Part shown: in pieces, positions 54,688 to 64,000 of the stretch
Position numbering within the stretch: position 1 is the first letter of the stretch
How the letters are laid out: each line of letters opens with the position of its first letter
DNA from: Neobacillus sp. PS3-34
GTDB lineage: Bacteria > Bacillota > Bacilli > Bacillales > Cytobacillaceae
Direction of reading: 5' to 3'
NCBI RefSeq assembly: GCF_030915465.1
Contig: NZ_CP133267.1
Location: 1,364,001 to 1,428,000 of the forward strand
DNA length: 64,000 nucleotides
Position numbers and translations under genes: made by a program
The notes under the pieces: generated by a model
Told to the model about the DNA's origin: nothing
Seen by the model: the letters and a program-made list of their open reading frames with translations, nothing else
The model's database searches: none

Positions 54688-55644
54688 CTATTCCCCCATT
54701 CCCTTTATTCGTGGATCTACGATACTGTACAAAATATCTGAAACTAGATTTCCGATAATTACTAAACTTGATGAAAGGAGCATAATTGCCATTACAATCG
54801 GATAATCGAAGCCTTGAATGGCTTTGACAAAATAAGTGCCAATGCCCGGCCAGCCAAAAACTGTTTCTGTCACCACTGCACCTGTAACCAACATCGGAAG
54901 ACTCATACCTACAATCGTAATGATTGGAAGCAAAACATTACGAAGAACATGTTTAAAGAGAATAACCGCAGGATTTGTTCCATAGGCGTGTTGTACCATA
55001 ACATAGTCTTCGGAAAGCTGGCCAATTGTGGAGGAACGGATATAACGGACAAGCTCAGGCATAAATGAAAGCGTTAAAACTGTACAAGGTAATACCATAT
55101 GGCTAAGAAGATCTGAAAACGAGCCTTCATTCCCTATCGTGTGCATCCCTAAAATAGGAAAAATATTAAGACGGTACCCAAAAATAAATACTAATATCAT
55201 CGCCATCCAAAAACTAGGAATTGCTATTCCAAAAGAACTCAATCCATCTATTATTTTATCAGCCAGCTTACCCTTTCTTGCACCCGAGATAAGCCCCAGA
55301 ATGATAGACAAAAACAATGCTAAAATATAGGCTGGTAGAACAAGCATAATTGTATTCGGAATTCTTGCGGCAAGATCTTTAGAAATACTTTCATGTGTAA
55401 CGATTGAATATCCCCATTCACCACTCAATATCCCTTTAACCCAGTAAAAATATTGCATATAGGCTGGCTGATCCAACCCATATCTTGCTTTAATCAGTTC
55501 TACCGTTTTCTTCGTCATATTCGGCGTTGTCATTGCATCAATTGCATCGTACAGGGCCATCTGAATGAGCCCAAAGCAAATAACAGAGATAATGATAAGT
55601 AAAGGAATTGCCTGCAAGATTCTTTTATAAATGTACTTTAACAA
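54688..55644 (-). CDS. Oligopeptide ABC permease (OppB/AppB-like)
   Basis: 318 residues with six hydrophobic segments. OppB features: KYIYKRILQAIPLLIIISVI at the start, RYGLDQPAYMQYFYWVKGIL, and the EAA loop DYVMVQHAYGTNPAVILFKH. A TTG at 55644 is preferred; the GTG at 55656 overlaps the SD AAGGAG. Follows the binding-protein gene after a hairpin. Confidence 0.9.
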   Translation of the reverse strand: MLKYIYKRILQAIPLLIIISVICFGLIQMALYDAIDAMTTPNMTKKTVELIKARYGLDQPAYMQYFYWVKGILSGEWGYSIVTHESISKDLAARIPNTIMLVLPAYILALFLSIILGLISGARKGKLADKIIDGLSSFGIAIPSFWMAMILVFIFGYRLNIFPILGMHTIGNEGSFSDLLSHMVLPCTVLTLSFMPELVRYIRSSTIGQLSEDYVMVQHAYGTNPAVILFKHVLRNVLLPIITIVGMSLPMLVTGAVVTETVFGWPGIGTYFVKAIQGFDYPIVMAIMLLSSSLVIIGNLVSDILYSIVDPRIKGMGE

Positions 55645-55720
55645 AAGAGAATTCACTCCTTATTTGTCCGCATTCGAACTTTTATTCCACTAAATATGAT
55701 TCTTTATTTCTTTTATTAAT

Positions 55721-55757
55721 AAATAAAGATAAACAGCAAAACTGTTTATCTTTATTT
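55721..55757 (-). terminator. Hairpin between binding-protein and permease genes
   Basis: AAATAAAGATAAACAG pairs perfectly with CTGTTTATCTTTATTT around a 5-base loop. Placed after the binding-protein gene, it should end most transcripts or stabilise their 3' end so that the binding protein is made in excess over the permease. Confidence 0.75.
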
Positions 55758-55773
55758 CTACTTTTTTATTTTA

Positions 55774-57360
55774 TTAATAGGAAAGCTTAGACATATCTTC
55801 AAATGTATAGACTGGCACTAATGCAGCATCCTCTATTCCATTTATTCTAGAATCAATAGCAAGGATCCGTTTGTTTTCTGTGATTGGATAGAATGCAGCG
55901 TCATCAATAATATTTTTTTGAATTTCTTCATAAATTGCTTTACGCTTTGAATCATCTTTCTCAACTCGGCCCTGATTAAATAAGTCATCCACTTTCGTAT
56001 TACTGTAATGCATATAGTTTGCTGAACCATTAGTTACAAAAAGGGAATTAAAAGTATCTGGGTCAATTCCCATGATGTATCCACCAAGATACATATCAAA
56101 GTCTGTTTGCACGCTCTGAAGTTTTTGACTTAGAGCAGTTCCGTCCAAGCCTTTTAGCTCCACGTCTATTCCGATTTCTTGCAGATTTTGTTGGATGACT
56201 GCGGCTTGCTTTTGCTGGATCGGGTTATTGGCTGTATAAGCAAGTTTTAATTTTGAACCTGATACTCCTGCTTTGGCTAACAGATCTTTTGCCTTATTCT
56301 TGTCAAATTTATACTTTTCAACATTATCAGTGTAATAGGTTGCTTTTCTTGGCAAGAATGAGTAGGCAGGTTTTGCATAATCACTTGAAATGTAGCTTGC
56401 AGTAATTATTTCTTTTCGATTTAGGCCATATGCAATTGCCTGTCTAATTTCTTTTGACTGCACTGCTTTTGAACTTAAATTAAAGGCTAAATAACCGATT
56501 CGTCCTTCATCATAAGGTTTCAAGGTTATATTTGAGCTGTTGTTAAACTTACTGGTATCAGAAGGCTGGATGGCAAGTGCATTAATTTCTCTGTTTTGAA
56601 GCGCCATTGTAGCTGTATTTGCATCCATAATAATACGGTATACAACCTTTGAAATCTTTGGAGCCCCTAAGAAATAATCATCATTCTTTACAAAAGTAAC
56701 GCTTTCCCCTGCTTTATATTCCTTGAATTTGTATGGACCTGTACCAACAGGTACTGCATTTTTAGGGCTGTTAGCTATATTTGTTTCGCCATCATAAACA
56801 TGTTTAGGCATTACGAAGATATTTCCCAATGCTTCCATTGCACCCATACTTACCTCAGGCAGAACAAATTTCACAGTATAGTCATCAACTTTTTCCACTT
56901 TGACTGGCTTGTTGTTAAAGATAAGCTGACTTCTTGCCCAGCCGCCATTAGACTCTTTTAACATTTCATTGTAAGTGAATACTACATCATCAGCTGTAAA
57001 TGGTTTGCCATCATGCCACGTGACATTTTTTCTTAATTTTGCTGTATATGTTAAGAAATCGGATGAAGGTGTCATGCTTTCAGCTAAAAAATACTTGATG
57101 TCGTCTTTTCCATTGTACATGTACAACGGTGAGTATAGTGCCTTAATTTCCATCAATCCGTAACGGTCACCCGTTGTAATGACATTTACTGCATTTCCGG
57201 GATCTCCATCAATTCCATAAATAAATGTATCCGGCTTCTTGCCTTCCTTACTCTTATCGTTCGTGCTTGCTTTATCTGTCGACTTTGAAGAACAGCCTGC
57301 AAGTACAAGTAATACACTTAATAGAATGGCTACAATCATGTTCACATTTTTATTGCGCAC
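55774..57360 (-). CDS. Oligopeptide-binding lipoprotein (SBP_bac_5)
   Basis: 528 residues. Lipobox LLVLAGCSSKS, then an acidic linker and the SBP_bac_5 domain: TWHDGKPFTADDVVFTYNEM, VPVGTGPYKFKEYKAGESVT and IRQAIAYGLNRKEIITASYI, ending near DAAFYPITENKRILAIDSRI. Captures peptides or comparable solutes for the OppBCDF-like transporter encoded downstream. GTG start after GGGGGAAATA. Confidence 0.92.
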   Translation of the reverse strand: MRNKNVNMIVAILLSVLLVLAGCSSKSTDKASTNDKSKEGKKPDTFIYGIDGDPGNAVNVITTGDRYGLMEIKALYSPLYMYNGKDDIKYFLAESMTPSSDFLTYTAKLRKNVTWHDGKPFTADDVVFTYNEMLKESNGGWARSQLIFNNKPVKVEKVDDYTVKFVLPEVSMGAMEALGNIFVMPKHVYDGETNIANSPKNAVPVGTGPYKFKEYKAGESVTFVKNDDYFLGAPKISKVVYRIIMDANTATMALQNREINALAIQPSDTSKFNNSSNITLKPYDEGRIGYLAFNLSSKAVQSKEIRQAIAYGLNRKEIITASYISSDYAKPAYSFLPRKATYYTDNVEKYKFDKNKAKDLLAKAGVSGSKLKLAYTANNPIQQKQAAVIQQNLQEIGIDVELKGLDGTALSQKLQSVQTDFDMYLGGYIMGIDPDTFNSLFVTNGSANYMHYSNTKVDDLFNQGRVEKDDSKRKAIYEEIQKNIIDDAAFYPITENKRILAIDSRINGIEDAALVPVYTFEDMSKLSY

Positions 57361-57706
57361 GTGTATATTTCCCCCTGTATAGAAATTTCAGTTACAAATA
57401 GAATAATAGTTTTAACTAATATTCTTCATTTCCTATTATTCTTATATGCTTTGACGGTATTAACTTTACATGACTTTTCATTTAAAGTAAATAAATTAAT
57501 ATTATGTTTTTATTTTCCACACCCCTTATAAATTTCTGCGGTAAATGACATAAATTCTATATAATTAATATGCGGAAGCAGACACTATTAGGACAAGCAT
57601 ATTTCATTTCCTTTACTTTTCTTTTCTTTCCCACTAAACTATGTTATTTATTAAATCTTAATGTTAATCTCGTCTTATGAAATCATATTGTATGGGAGGA
57701 ATTAGT
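57361..57706. other. Intergenic, no gene seen
   Basis: 346 bp of very AT-rich sequence between the divergent binding-protein and VOC genes. It must hold both promoters; I found no riboswitch, repeat or convincing operator. Confidence 0.5.
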
Positions 57707-58090
57707 ATGTTGGGGAAAAAAATTGACCATGTTGGCGTAATGGTCAGAGATATTGAACGTTCCATAGCATTTTATCAGGAAATTGTCGGGATGAAATTAA
57801 TAGACAGATTCACACATTCTGATGGACATATGGTTTTAGCCTTTCTGAGCTTTGGAAGCCACGGTGAAACAGAATTGGAATTGATACAAGGATATAACGA
57901 CAATCTTCCTGAAGAAGGCAAAGTCCACCATTTTGCTGTAACAGTAGAGAACATTCAGGAAGAGTTCGAACGTATTAAAGGATTAGATGTGAGGTTAATA
58001 GATGAGGAGATCACTATTCTTCCTAATGGATACCGTTATTTCTTCTTCCACGGACCAGACGGCGAATGGGTCGAATTTTTCCAACGATAA
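57707..58090 (+). CDS. VOC-family (glyoxalase/dioxygenase fold) protein
   Basis: 127 residues from ATG 57707 (GGGAGG upstream). Two beta-alpha-beta-beta-beta modules: KIDHVGVMVRDIERSIAFYQ and KVHHFAVTVENIQEEFERIK, with metal-ligand candidates His in the first strand, Glu in ELELIQGY, His in VHHFAV and Glu in GEWVEFFQ. The pattern fits lactoylglutathione lyase-like enzymes. The substrate is unknown. Confidence 0.85.
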   Translation: MLGKKIDHVGVMVRDIERSIAFYQEIVGMKLIDRFTHSDGHMVLAFLSFGSHGETELELIQGYNDNLPEEGKVHHFAVTVENIQEEFERIKGLDVRLIDEEITILPNGYRYFFFHGPDGEWVEFFQR

Positions 58091-58097
58091 GCATTAC

Positions 58098-58147
58098 AAG
58101 CTGTCCTAAGAAATTGCTAAATTGCAATTTATGGACAGCTTTTCTTT
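58098..58147 (+). terminator. Intrinsic terminator
   Basis: AAGCTGTCC and GGACAGCTT with TTCTTTTT behind, after the VOC gene. Confidence 0.75.
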
Positions 58148-58300
58148 TTAACTTTGATCTGGGGCTAAATGATAATTAAAACAAGGCGAAGTGTGCTGTC
58201 TTGCCCATGAAAAATTGACAATTTTTCATTTATTAAAATAAACTTAGGTATCTTGGAAAACATCTGCATTTATAGAAAATTATTTTTTAGGGGGATATAT

Positions 58301-59819
58301 ATGGTAGAAAGAGACCAAAATCTTAAGCTGGTTGTCACCGGCTTGCTGCTGGCAATTTTAACTGGCCGCTATGGATAATACGATTGTTGCCACTGCCATG
58401 GGGACGATCGTCTCTGATTTAGGGGGATTTGACAAATTTATTTGGGTGACATCTGCCTATATGGTAGCGGTAATGGCCGGGATGCCAATTTTCGGAAAGC
58501 TGTCCGACATGTACGGCCGAAAACGATTTTTTATTTTTGGATTGGCCGTTTTCCTCATCGGTTCTGCACTTTGCGGCATTGCTGAGAGCATCGTCCAATT
58601 AAGTATTTACAGGGCCATCCAGGGAATCGGTGGCGGAGCTCTTATGCCGATTGCTTTCACCATTGTGTTTGATATTTTCCCGCCTCAAAACCGCGGTAAA
58701 ATGACAGGCTTGCTCGGTGCAGTATTTGGTGCAGCAAGTGTACTCGGCCCTTTGCTTGGTGCCTACATTACTGATTATATCAGTTGGCATTGGGTATTTT
58801 ATGTTAATGTTCCAATCGGAATCGCTTCTCTCATTTTAATTGTCCGATATTATAAAGAATCACTGCAGCATTCCAAGCAAAAAATTGACTGGCTAGGAGC
58901 GATTACGCTTGTCATCTCTGTAGTCAGCTTGATGTTTGCCCTTGAATTGGGCGGGAAAGAATATGACTGGAATTCTATACAAATTCTAAGCTTATTTGGA
59001 AGTTTCATTGTATTCTTCATTGCCTTTTTCATTGTGGAAGCAAAAGCAGAAGAGCCGATTTTACCACTATGGCTCTTCAAAAGACGTTTATTTGCTGCCT
59101 CTCAGCTTCTTGCGTTTTTATATGGAGGCACGTTTATTATTTTAACTGTTTTTATTCCTATATTTGTTCAGGCTGTTTACGGGGGTTCAGCTAAAAATGC
59201 AGGATTGATTTTAACACCAATGATGTTAGGTTCCGTGGCAGGAAGCTCCTTTGGCGGTATCTTCCTTACTAAAACCACTTATCGGAATTTAATGATCGTG
59301 TCCATCATCTCTTATGTCTTTGGAATGTATTTTCTTGGAACAATGACTCCTGAAACCTCTAGAGCATTTGTTACTCTATACATGATTCTGGTTGGATTTG
59401 GAGTAGGTTTTTCATTTTCTCTTCTTCCTACCGCATCCATGCACAATTTGGAACCGCAATATCGCGGCACAGCGAATTCCACCAACTCATTCCTTCGCTC
59501 ATTTGGAATGACTTTGGGAGTCACTATTTTTGGAACAATCCAAAGCAGCATGTTTACTGATAAATTAAAAGAAGCCTTTAAAGGTGCGGGTGGCCAGGGC
59601 GGAGGCGCTGCTTTTAAAATGGGCGATCCGCGCCAGATATTCCAATCGGACCAACGTTCTAAAATTCCTGGATTTATCCTGGATAAAATCGTGAATGCGA
59701 TGTCTGAATCCATTACGCATACCTTTATGCTCGCATTAATTCCGATCGCACTTGCCGCAATTACGATTTTTTTCATGGGCAAATCCCGCGTGGAAGTGAT
59801 TATGAAGCCTGGTAATTAA
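58301..59819 (+). CDS. DHA2-family multidrug MFS exporter (EmrB/QacA type), frame broken near the start
   Basis: About 505 residues, fourteen segments. VATAMGTIVSDLGGFDKFIW and GKLSDMYGRKRFFIFGLAVF (motif A) with VLGPLLGAYITDYISWHWVF (motif C) are typical of DHA2. The true start is ATG 58301 (AGGGGGATATAT upstream); the frame shifts at ACTGGCCGCTATG (58361-58373), a GGCC. Either one extra base or two lost bases explains it. Antiseptic or drug efflux is the family role. Confidence 0.9.
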
Positions 59820-59820
59820 A

Positions 59821-59861
59821 AAAACGAGGAGAGCTCTTCTGAGTCTCTCCTCGTTTTTTTT
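59821..59861. terminator. Bidirectional terminator
   Basis: AACGAGGAGAG pairs with CTCTCCTCGTT, T-runs on both sides, between convergent exporter and SDR genes. Confidence 0.88.
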
Positions 59862-60582
59862 AAGCGATAGGATATTGCTGAATCAGCGGGTGTAGAACGA
59901 TTTCATCAATGACCATGTGTTTGGGAGCAGAAGCCATGTAAACGACTGCTTTTGCAATGTCTTCAACTTTTAGCCAATCCTCTTTTTCAGGAACCCCTTG
60001 AGAGCCTCCTGCGAAATAGGTGTCGACCATGCCTGGATTAATTGTCCCAACCCGGATACCATATTCGCGGACTTCCTGTGCCAGCGATCCAGAGAAGCCC
60101 TGAACAGCATATTTGGTGGCGGTATACGCGCTGCCATTGGCAATCGTATATCGCCCTACATCTGAAGAAATGGTTAAGATCGTGCCCGATTTACGCTCCT
60201 TCATATGAGGAAGAACTGCTTTCGCCCCCAGGAATACTCCATGTACATTTACTTCAAATACTTTCTGCCATTCGTCAAACGTGACTTCCTCTGTTAATTT
60301 GAAGAAGCCTATACCTGCATTGTTAACAAGCAAATCAATATCGCCGTAAGCTTCCATCGTTTTGGCGACAACATTCTGAACGTCAGCTTCCTTGGATATA
60401 TCCGCCTGGACTGCCAGTATATTTGTGAACCCCTTCTGCTTTAACTCTTCAGCAGAAGCATACACCTCATCAGAGCTTCCAACTACCGTCAGCTTCATTC
60501 CCTGACCGGCCAGCTGGAAGGCAATTTCCTTTCCGATTCCTCGTGACGCACCAGTGATAATTGCAACTTGGTCTTTTAACAT
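59860..60582 (-). CDS. Short-chain dehydrogenase/reductase (FabG-like)
   Basis: 240 residues. Cofactor motif TGASRGIGKEIA, NNAG in LLVNNAGIGFF, catalytic Ser in LTISSDVG and YxxxK in SAYTATKYAVQGF. Closest in pattern to 3-oxoacyl reductase-like YvaG/YoxD short enzymes. Lies 49 bp downstream of pgcA in the same direction; probably co-transcribed. The substrate is unknown. Confidence 0.88.
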   Translation of the reverse strand: MLKDQVAIITGASRGIGKEIAFQLAGQGMKLTVVGSSDEVYASAEELKQKGFTNILAVQADISKEADVQNVVAKTMEAYGDIDLLVNNAGIGFFKLTEEVTFDEWQKVFEVNVHGVFLGAKAVLPHMKERKSGTILTISSDVGRYTIANGSAYTATKYAVQGFSGSLAQEVREYGIRVGTINPGMVDTYFAGGSQGVPEKEDWLKVEDIAKAVVYMASAPKHMVIDEIVLHPLIQQYPIA

Positions 60583-60631
60583 ATACTATACTTCCCTTCA
60601 AGTTTACCTTCTGGATGTATAAGAACAAATA

Positions 60632-62373
60632 TTACTTTTCTTCTGCCATTTTCACTTTTTCATCTACGAGATCCATAAATGCTTTTTCAACCGCCTTTAA
60701 TTTCTGCTGGCTTTCCTCTAGGCTGGTACTGTTAACCCCAAAGTAAAACTTCACTTTTGGTTCTGTACCTGACGGCCTTAGGCAAACCCATGACCCATCA
60801 GTGAAGGTATATTTAAGCACATTCGATTTAGGCAGTTCGATTGTTTCCGTGGTACTCCCTGTCAGACGAAGACTGGTCAAGTAATCCTCTGCTGCCTGCA
60901 CCTTTAAATCACCTAGAGAGGTTAATGGTTCAGATCGGAAGGATGCAAGAATTCTTTGGATCATTTCTGCGCCGTCTTTTCCTTTTAACGTCAATGAACG
61001 CAGGCCTTCTAAATAATAGCCATATTTTTCAAAAACCTTCATTAACCCATCATACAGAGATAATCCTTGTTTTTTGTAATACGCAGCAACTTCAGTAGCT
61101 AAAAGAGCCGCCTGGACAGCATCTTTATCACGCGCGAAGTCACCGATCAAATAACCATAGCTCTCTTCGTAACCGAATAGGAATGTATATTCACCCGACT
61201 CCTCATATTCCTTTATCTTTTCAGCGATAAATTTAAAGCCAGTCAGGACATCGATAGTATCAAGATTATACTCAGCTGCAATTTTTCGTCCAATTTCAGA
61301 GGTAACAATCGTCTTAAGGACTACTCCATTTTGTGGAAGTGTACCTTTTGCTGTTTTTTCCGAGAGGATATAGTCAAGCAGCAATGCTCCTGTCTGGTTT
61401 CCTGTTAATACTACATATTCGCCTTCTGGATTCTTTACAGCAATGCCAAGCCTATCAGCATCTGGATCCGTTCCAATCAGAATATCCGCACCAACCTTTT
61501 TTCCGTCGCGAATCGCGAGTTCAAACGCGGCATGTTCTTCAGGATTCGGGCTTTTAACAGTCGAGAATTCCGGATCTGGAAGCTCTTGCTCCTTAACAAT
61601 ATGTATATTATTATATCCAAGCTGTGCCAGTGCCCTCCTTACAGGCATGTTGGCCGTTCCGTGTAACGGAGTGAACACTACTGTTAAATCAGTTCCCTTT
61701 GAAAGTTCGGGATTTTCAGAAATCGTAACCAGCTTGTCAGTGTATGCAGCATCGATTTCCTCTCCGATTTTTTTAATCAAACCACTTTTCATTAATTCTT
61801 CTTCACTGGAAACCTCAATCAAAAGCTCATTTTCAATCTCATTCACTTTTCTAATAACCGAGTCAGCACTTTCAGGAGGAAGCTGGCCACCATCAGAGCC
61901 ATACACTTTATAGCCATTATATTCAGGTGGATTATGGCTTGCTGTTATAACAATACCTGAAAATGCATTTAATAATCGGACGGCAAACGATAATTCTGGA
62001 GTAGCCGCAGTTCTTCGAACACATAGGTTTGAATTCCTCTTGTTGCCAGAGTTCTGGCTGCCTCCATTGCAAACTCGGGTGATTTGTGGCGAGAGTCAAA
62101 TGCAATTACTACTCCTCTTTTTTTCGCTTCGATTCCCTGTGATTCGATGAAGGCCGCAAGCCCAGCTGACGCTTTCCGGACAGTATAGACATTCATCCGG
62201 TTCGTTCCAACTCCTAATTCACCGCGCATTCCACCTGTTCCAAATTCTAAATCTTTATAAAAAGCTTCTTCAAGCTGTTTTTCATCAGCTTTAATTTCCT
62301 CTAATTGTGATTTCAATTCATCATCTAATTGCTCAAATTCGATCCATTTGGTCGCCTTTTCTTTCCAAGCCAT
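60632..62373 (-). CDS. pgcA: Alpha-phosphoglucomutase, frame broken once as sequenced
   Basis: About 580 residues when restored. It has [20 protein letters not shown] and, in the restored part, the phospho-serine loop [20 protein letters not shown]; the metal site [13 protein letters not shown] and the C-terminal [17 protein letters not shown]. Converts glucose-6-P to glucose-1-P for UDP-glucose and lipoteichoic-acid glycolipids. The break is at CTGCGGCTACTCC (62002-62010); one C recreates GGCC and [26 protein letters not shown]. Confidence 0.95.
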
Positions 62374-62621
62374 TCGATCTCCTCCTGCATTTCAAGTATT
62401 CTTATTTTTTCGTTTTCTTTTTGTAAAATCCTTCATATTCACGAAATAATATAAAGAAGTTACAGTATGTATTATTTGCTAATGCAAGCATTTCTTATTT
62501 TATATGTAAATGATCCTTTTTTCCATCCTTCAATTACTCTTCTACTATTTCCCATGGCCTTTATGTTTTAATTTAAATTAATTCAGATATTTTATTTTCA
62601 CCGGTAAGATGTGATAAAGTC

Positions 62622-62650
62622 AAAATAAAATAAAATAAAATGAAATAAAA
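62622..62650. repeat. AAAAT microsatellite
   Basis: Five tandem A-A-A-A-T-type units, the last ending in GAAATAAAA, in the gap between pgcA and the yhcU-like gene. The rest of the 309-bp gap (62374-62682) is AT-rich and shows no gene. Confidence 0.6.
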
Positions 62651-62677
62651 AAAAGCCTGCACCCTATGCAGACTTTT
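62647..62677 (-). terminator. Terminator of the yhcU-like gene
   Basis: AAAAGCCTGCA and TGCAGACTTTT form a hairpin; a long T-run follows on the minus strand. Confidence 0.7.
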
Positions 62678-62682
62678 CAAGG

Positions 62683-63081
62683 CTATATGAGCATTTCATT
62701 TGCTGGCCTTGTATATAAGCTAAAAACATTGCTCTTTACTGCTTTAGCATTCAGGAACTGTTCGTATTCGAATGGAAAGTAAAAACCATATTCCCTTAAT
62801 ACATAAACATTTTTGTTGAATAAAGATTCATAATAATCCTCTTGTTCTGTTGTTTCCAGAATGAATATCATTGTTTGCAGGGTTGCCATTACTTGAAAGG
62901 CTTCTCTTAATGTGCCAAAATGATCGAAATGCCGGACTGATGCATGAAGTACTTTTAGCTGCTCGAATTCTCTTATCTTTTTATCTGAGAAAAAACGAGG
63001 GAAAACATTTGAGTAAAAGTATTGAATCAGATCGCTGATTTCTTCCTCCTGACTGGGTGTAGATGCATAAACAATCTTCAC
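62683..63081 (-). CDS. yhcU: YhcU-like protein (DUF5365)
   Basis: 132 residues. VYASTPSQEEEISDLIQYFY, FEQLKVLHASVRHFDHFGTL and YGFYFPFEYEQFLNAKAVKS agree with my memory of B. subtilis YhcU. GTG start, SD AAGGTGGG. In B. subtilis the neighbour yhcT is an RluA-type pseudouridine synthase gene, and the same pair occurs here, divergent, which supports the call. Function unknown. Confidence 0.82.
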   Translation of the reverse strand: MKIVYASTPSQEEEISDLIQYFYSNVFPRFFSDKKIREFEQLKVLHASVRHFDHFGTLREAFQVMATLQTMIFILETTEQEDYYESLFNKNVYVLREYGFYFPFEYEQFLNAKAVKSNVFSLYTRPANEMLI

Positions 63082-63250
63082 TTAAAACCCACCTTTTTAA
63101 TCCTTTTAAACTTTACTTTAGAATAACATATTAAGGAAGATTTTTAGGGTGGTAATTATACCCACGGTAACGGTAATTTTTAGTAAAATTAGGAGCCCTG
63201 TTGGCAGATAAACTGAATAAAGGTACTACTAGTGCAGAAAGGAGAAAAAT

Positions 63251-64000
63251 TTGCTGCTAACTAAAAAAATAGGTAAATGGTATGAAATAATCATCCCTAA
63301 AGAGTGGAACGAGGTTACAGTTGATGGGATTTTCAGAGAAAAGTGGCAGGTTCCAAAAAAAATAACTCATTCCTTTCGAACACAAAAGAAAGTACATTTA
63401 AACGGTGAGCCGGCAAACTGGAATGTTCCGCTCTCCACTGGAACGAAGATGCAAATACTTTTATTTGAAGAAGAAGAATTTTCTATGTCACCTGCTTTTA
63501 TTGATGTGGAAATCTTATTTGAAGATGATCATTTAATTGTTTTCAACAAGCCCCCCTTCATTAATACACATCCTAACTCTGAAGGAGACAATGATACGCT
63601 TGCAAATGCAGCTGCCTTTTATTTGCTGGCAAGGGGCGAAATTAGAAATATCCGCCATATTCATAGGCTCGACCGTGATACTTCAGGAGCCATTTTATTT
63701 GCTAAGCATCCACTTGCAGGAGCTCTTTTAGACAAAATGCTTGAAAACAGGGAAATAAAAAGAACTTATTTAGCTCTTGTTCAGGGAATTTTATACCGCA
63801 AACAGGGGACTATCCATGAGCCCATCGGGCGTGACCGCCATCACGCAACAAGACGGCGCGTTTCTCCTGCCGGGCAGGATGCGATTACCCATTATAAGGT
63901 TTTGAAGGAAGATCCCAAAAAACAAATATCCATCATAAAGTGCTGGCTGGATACTGGAAGAACTCATCAGATTCGTGTCCATCTGAGCCATATTGGGCAT
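63251..64000 (+). CDS. yhcT: RluA-family pseudouridine synthase (YhcT-like), 3' end beyond window
   Basis: 250 codons visible and open to the edge. Start TTG 63251, six bases after AAAGGAG. An S4-like N-terminal region (HSFRTQKKVHLNGEPANWNV) is followed by the catalytic core: VFNKPPFINTHPN, then HIHRLDRDTSGAILFAK with catalytic Asp in HRLDRDTSG, IGRDRHHATRRRVSPAGQDA and WLDTGRTHQIRVHLSHIGH. Converts uridines in rRNA or tRNA to pseudouridine; the target is unknown. Confidence 0.92.
   Translation, partial: MLLTKKIGKWYEIIIPKEWNEVTVDGIFREKWQVPKKITHSFRTQKKVHLNGEPANWNVPLSTGTKMQILLFEEEEFSMSPAFIDVEILFEDDHLIVFNKPPFINTHPNSEGDNDTLANAAAFYLLARGEIRNIRHIHRLDRDTSGAILFAKHPLAGALLDKMLENREIKRTYLALVQGILYRKQGTIHEPIGRDRHHATRRRVSPAGQDAITHYKVLKEDPKKQISIIKCWLDTGRTHQIRVHLSHIGH

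Noticed and set aside
54814..55068. Plus-strand frame within the permease gene
   Set aside because: It lies fully inside the OppB-like coding region on the opposite strand and has no supporting signals.
1461..62010. Frame breaks considered as true pseudogenes or phase variation
   Set aside because: They hit essential-type genes (metH, pgcA, feoB) equally, always at GGCC, and not at long simple repeats typical of phase variation.
1..64000. CRISPR arrays, tRNA, rRNA, phage genes or replication origin
   Set aside because: No regularly spaced repeats, no tRNA cloverleaf and no rRNA segment were seen by eye; a covariance-model scan would be needed to exclude small RNAs.

Overview
The window reads as chromosome of a low-GC, aerobic, endospore-forming Bacillaceae. 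It carries spoVR, a bifunctional penicillin-binding protein, YhdB-, YhcU- and YhcT-like genes, a SAM (S-box) riboswitch, a TPP riboswitch with an intrinsic terminator, AGGAGG ribosome binding sites and many TTG/GTG starts. I saw no rRNA, tRNA, CRISPR or prophage genes. A genus call (Bacillus, Cytobacillus, Mesobacillus, Neobacillus) is not possible from the sequence alone.

Layout. 1-5.4 kb: partial isoaspartyl dipeptidase, HPr-like protein, penicillin-binding protein, UspA, TetR and XRE regulators. 5.4-7.9 kb: feoA-feoB plus a Cys-rich partner behind a Fur box. 8-9 kb: thiamine transporter gene thiT behind a TPP riboswitch. 9-15.9 kb: sporulation-type kinase, GNAT, two CNNM/CorC membrane proteins with similar leader hairpins, a MerR regulator and small proteins. 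15.9-21.2 kb: a two-component system, then a quinone/electrophile cluster (DoxX/MhqP-like, extradiol dioxygenase, MhqD esterase) with two MhqR-type operators, and a CsoR-family repressor. 21.4-32.7 kb: an arsenic island. 32.7-38.2 kb: an ArlRS-like two-component system next to an RND exporter. 38.2-45.3 kb: spoVR, M14 peptidase, MFS, FMN reductase and a GAF-kinase/LuxR-regulator pair. 45.4-51 kb: SAM-riboswitch operon yitJ-metH. 51.5-57.4 kb: an oligopeptide ABC transporter. 57.7-64 kb: VOC protein, drug exporter, SDR, phosphoglucomutase, YhcU and a RluA-type pseudouridine synthase running off the end.

The arsenic island is the richest part. It has two arsB genes, arsP, arsC, two arsR, an ArsN1-type acetyltransferase, two flavoproteins, a Cys-bearing MarR and an MFS exporter. 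Directly downstream of arsC, in the same operon, lies a 94-codon HesB-like gene with an in-frame TGA at codon 32. The TGA is followed by a perfect 7-bp hairpin placed like a bacterial SECIS element, so it is a strong selenoprotein candidate. Two classes of operator, ATCAA-N6-TTGAT (five copies) and ATAAG-N6-CTTAT (two copies), divide the island between the two ArsR proteins.

A caution for every reader: at least sixteen reading-frame breaks are scattered over the window (pbp twice, feoB, merR, mhqD, arsB, a flavoprotein, arsN1, two response regulators, spoVR, metH, a hypothetical gene, oppD, an exporter, pgcA). All lie at a GGCC, or at a site where restoring one or two lost G/C bases recreates GGCC. 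This looks like systematic sequencing error at a (probably methylated) GGCC motif. I therefore list these genes as CDS spans with the break noted.

Two near-identical ~290-bp elements with terminal inverted repeats and 8-bp target duplications, plus a third element sharing their GC-rich core, are MITE-like repeats.
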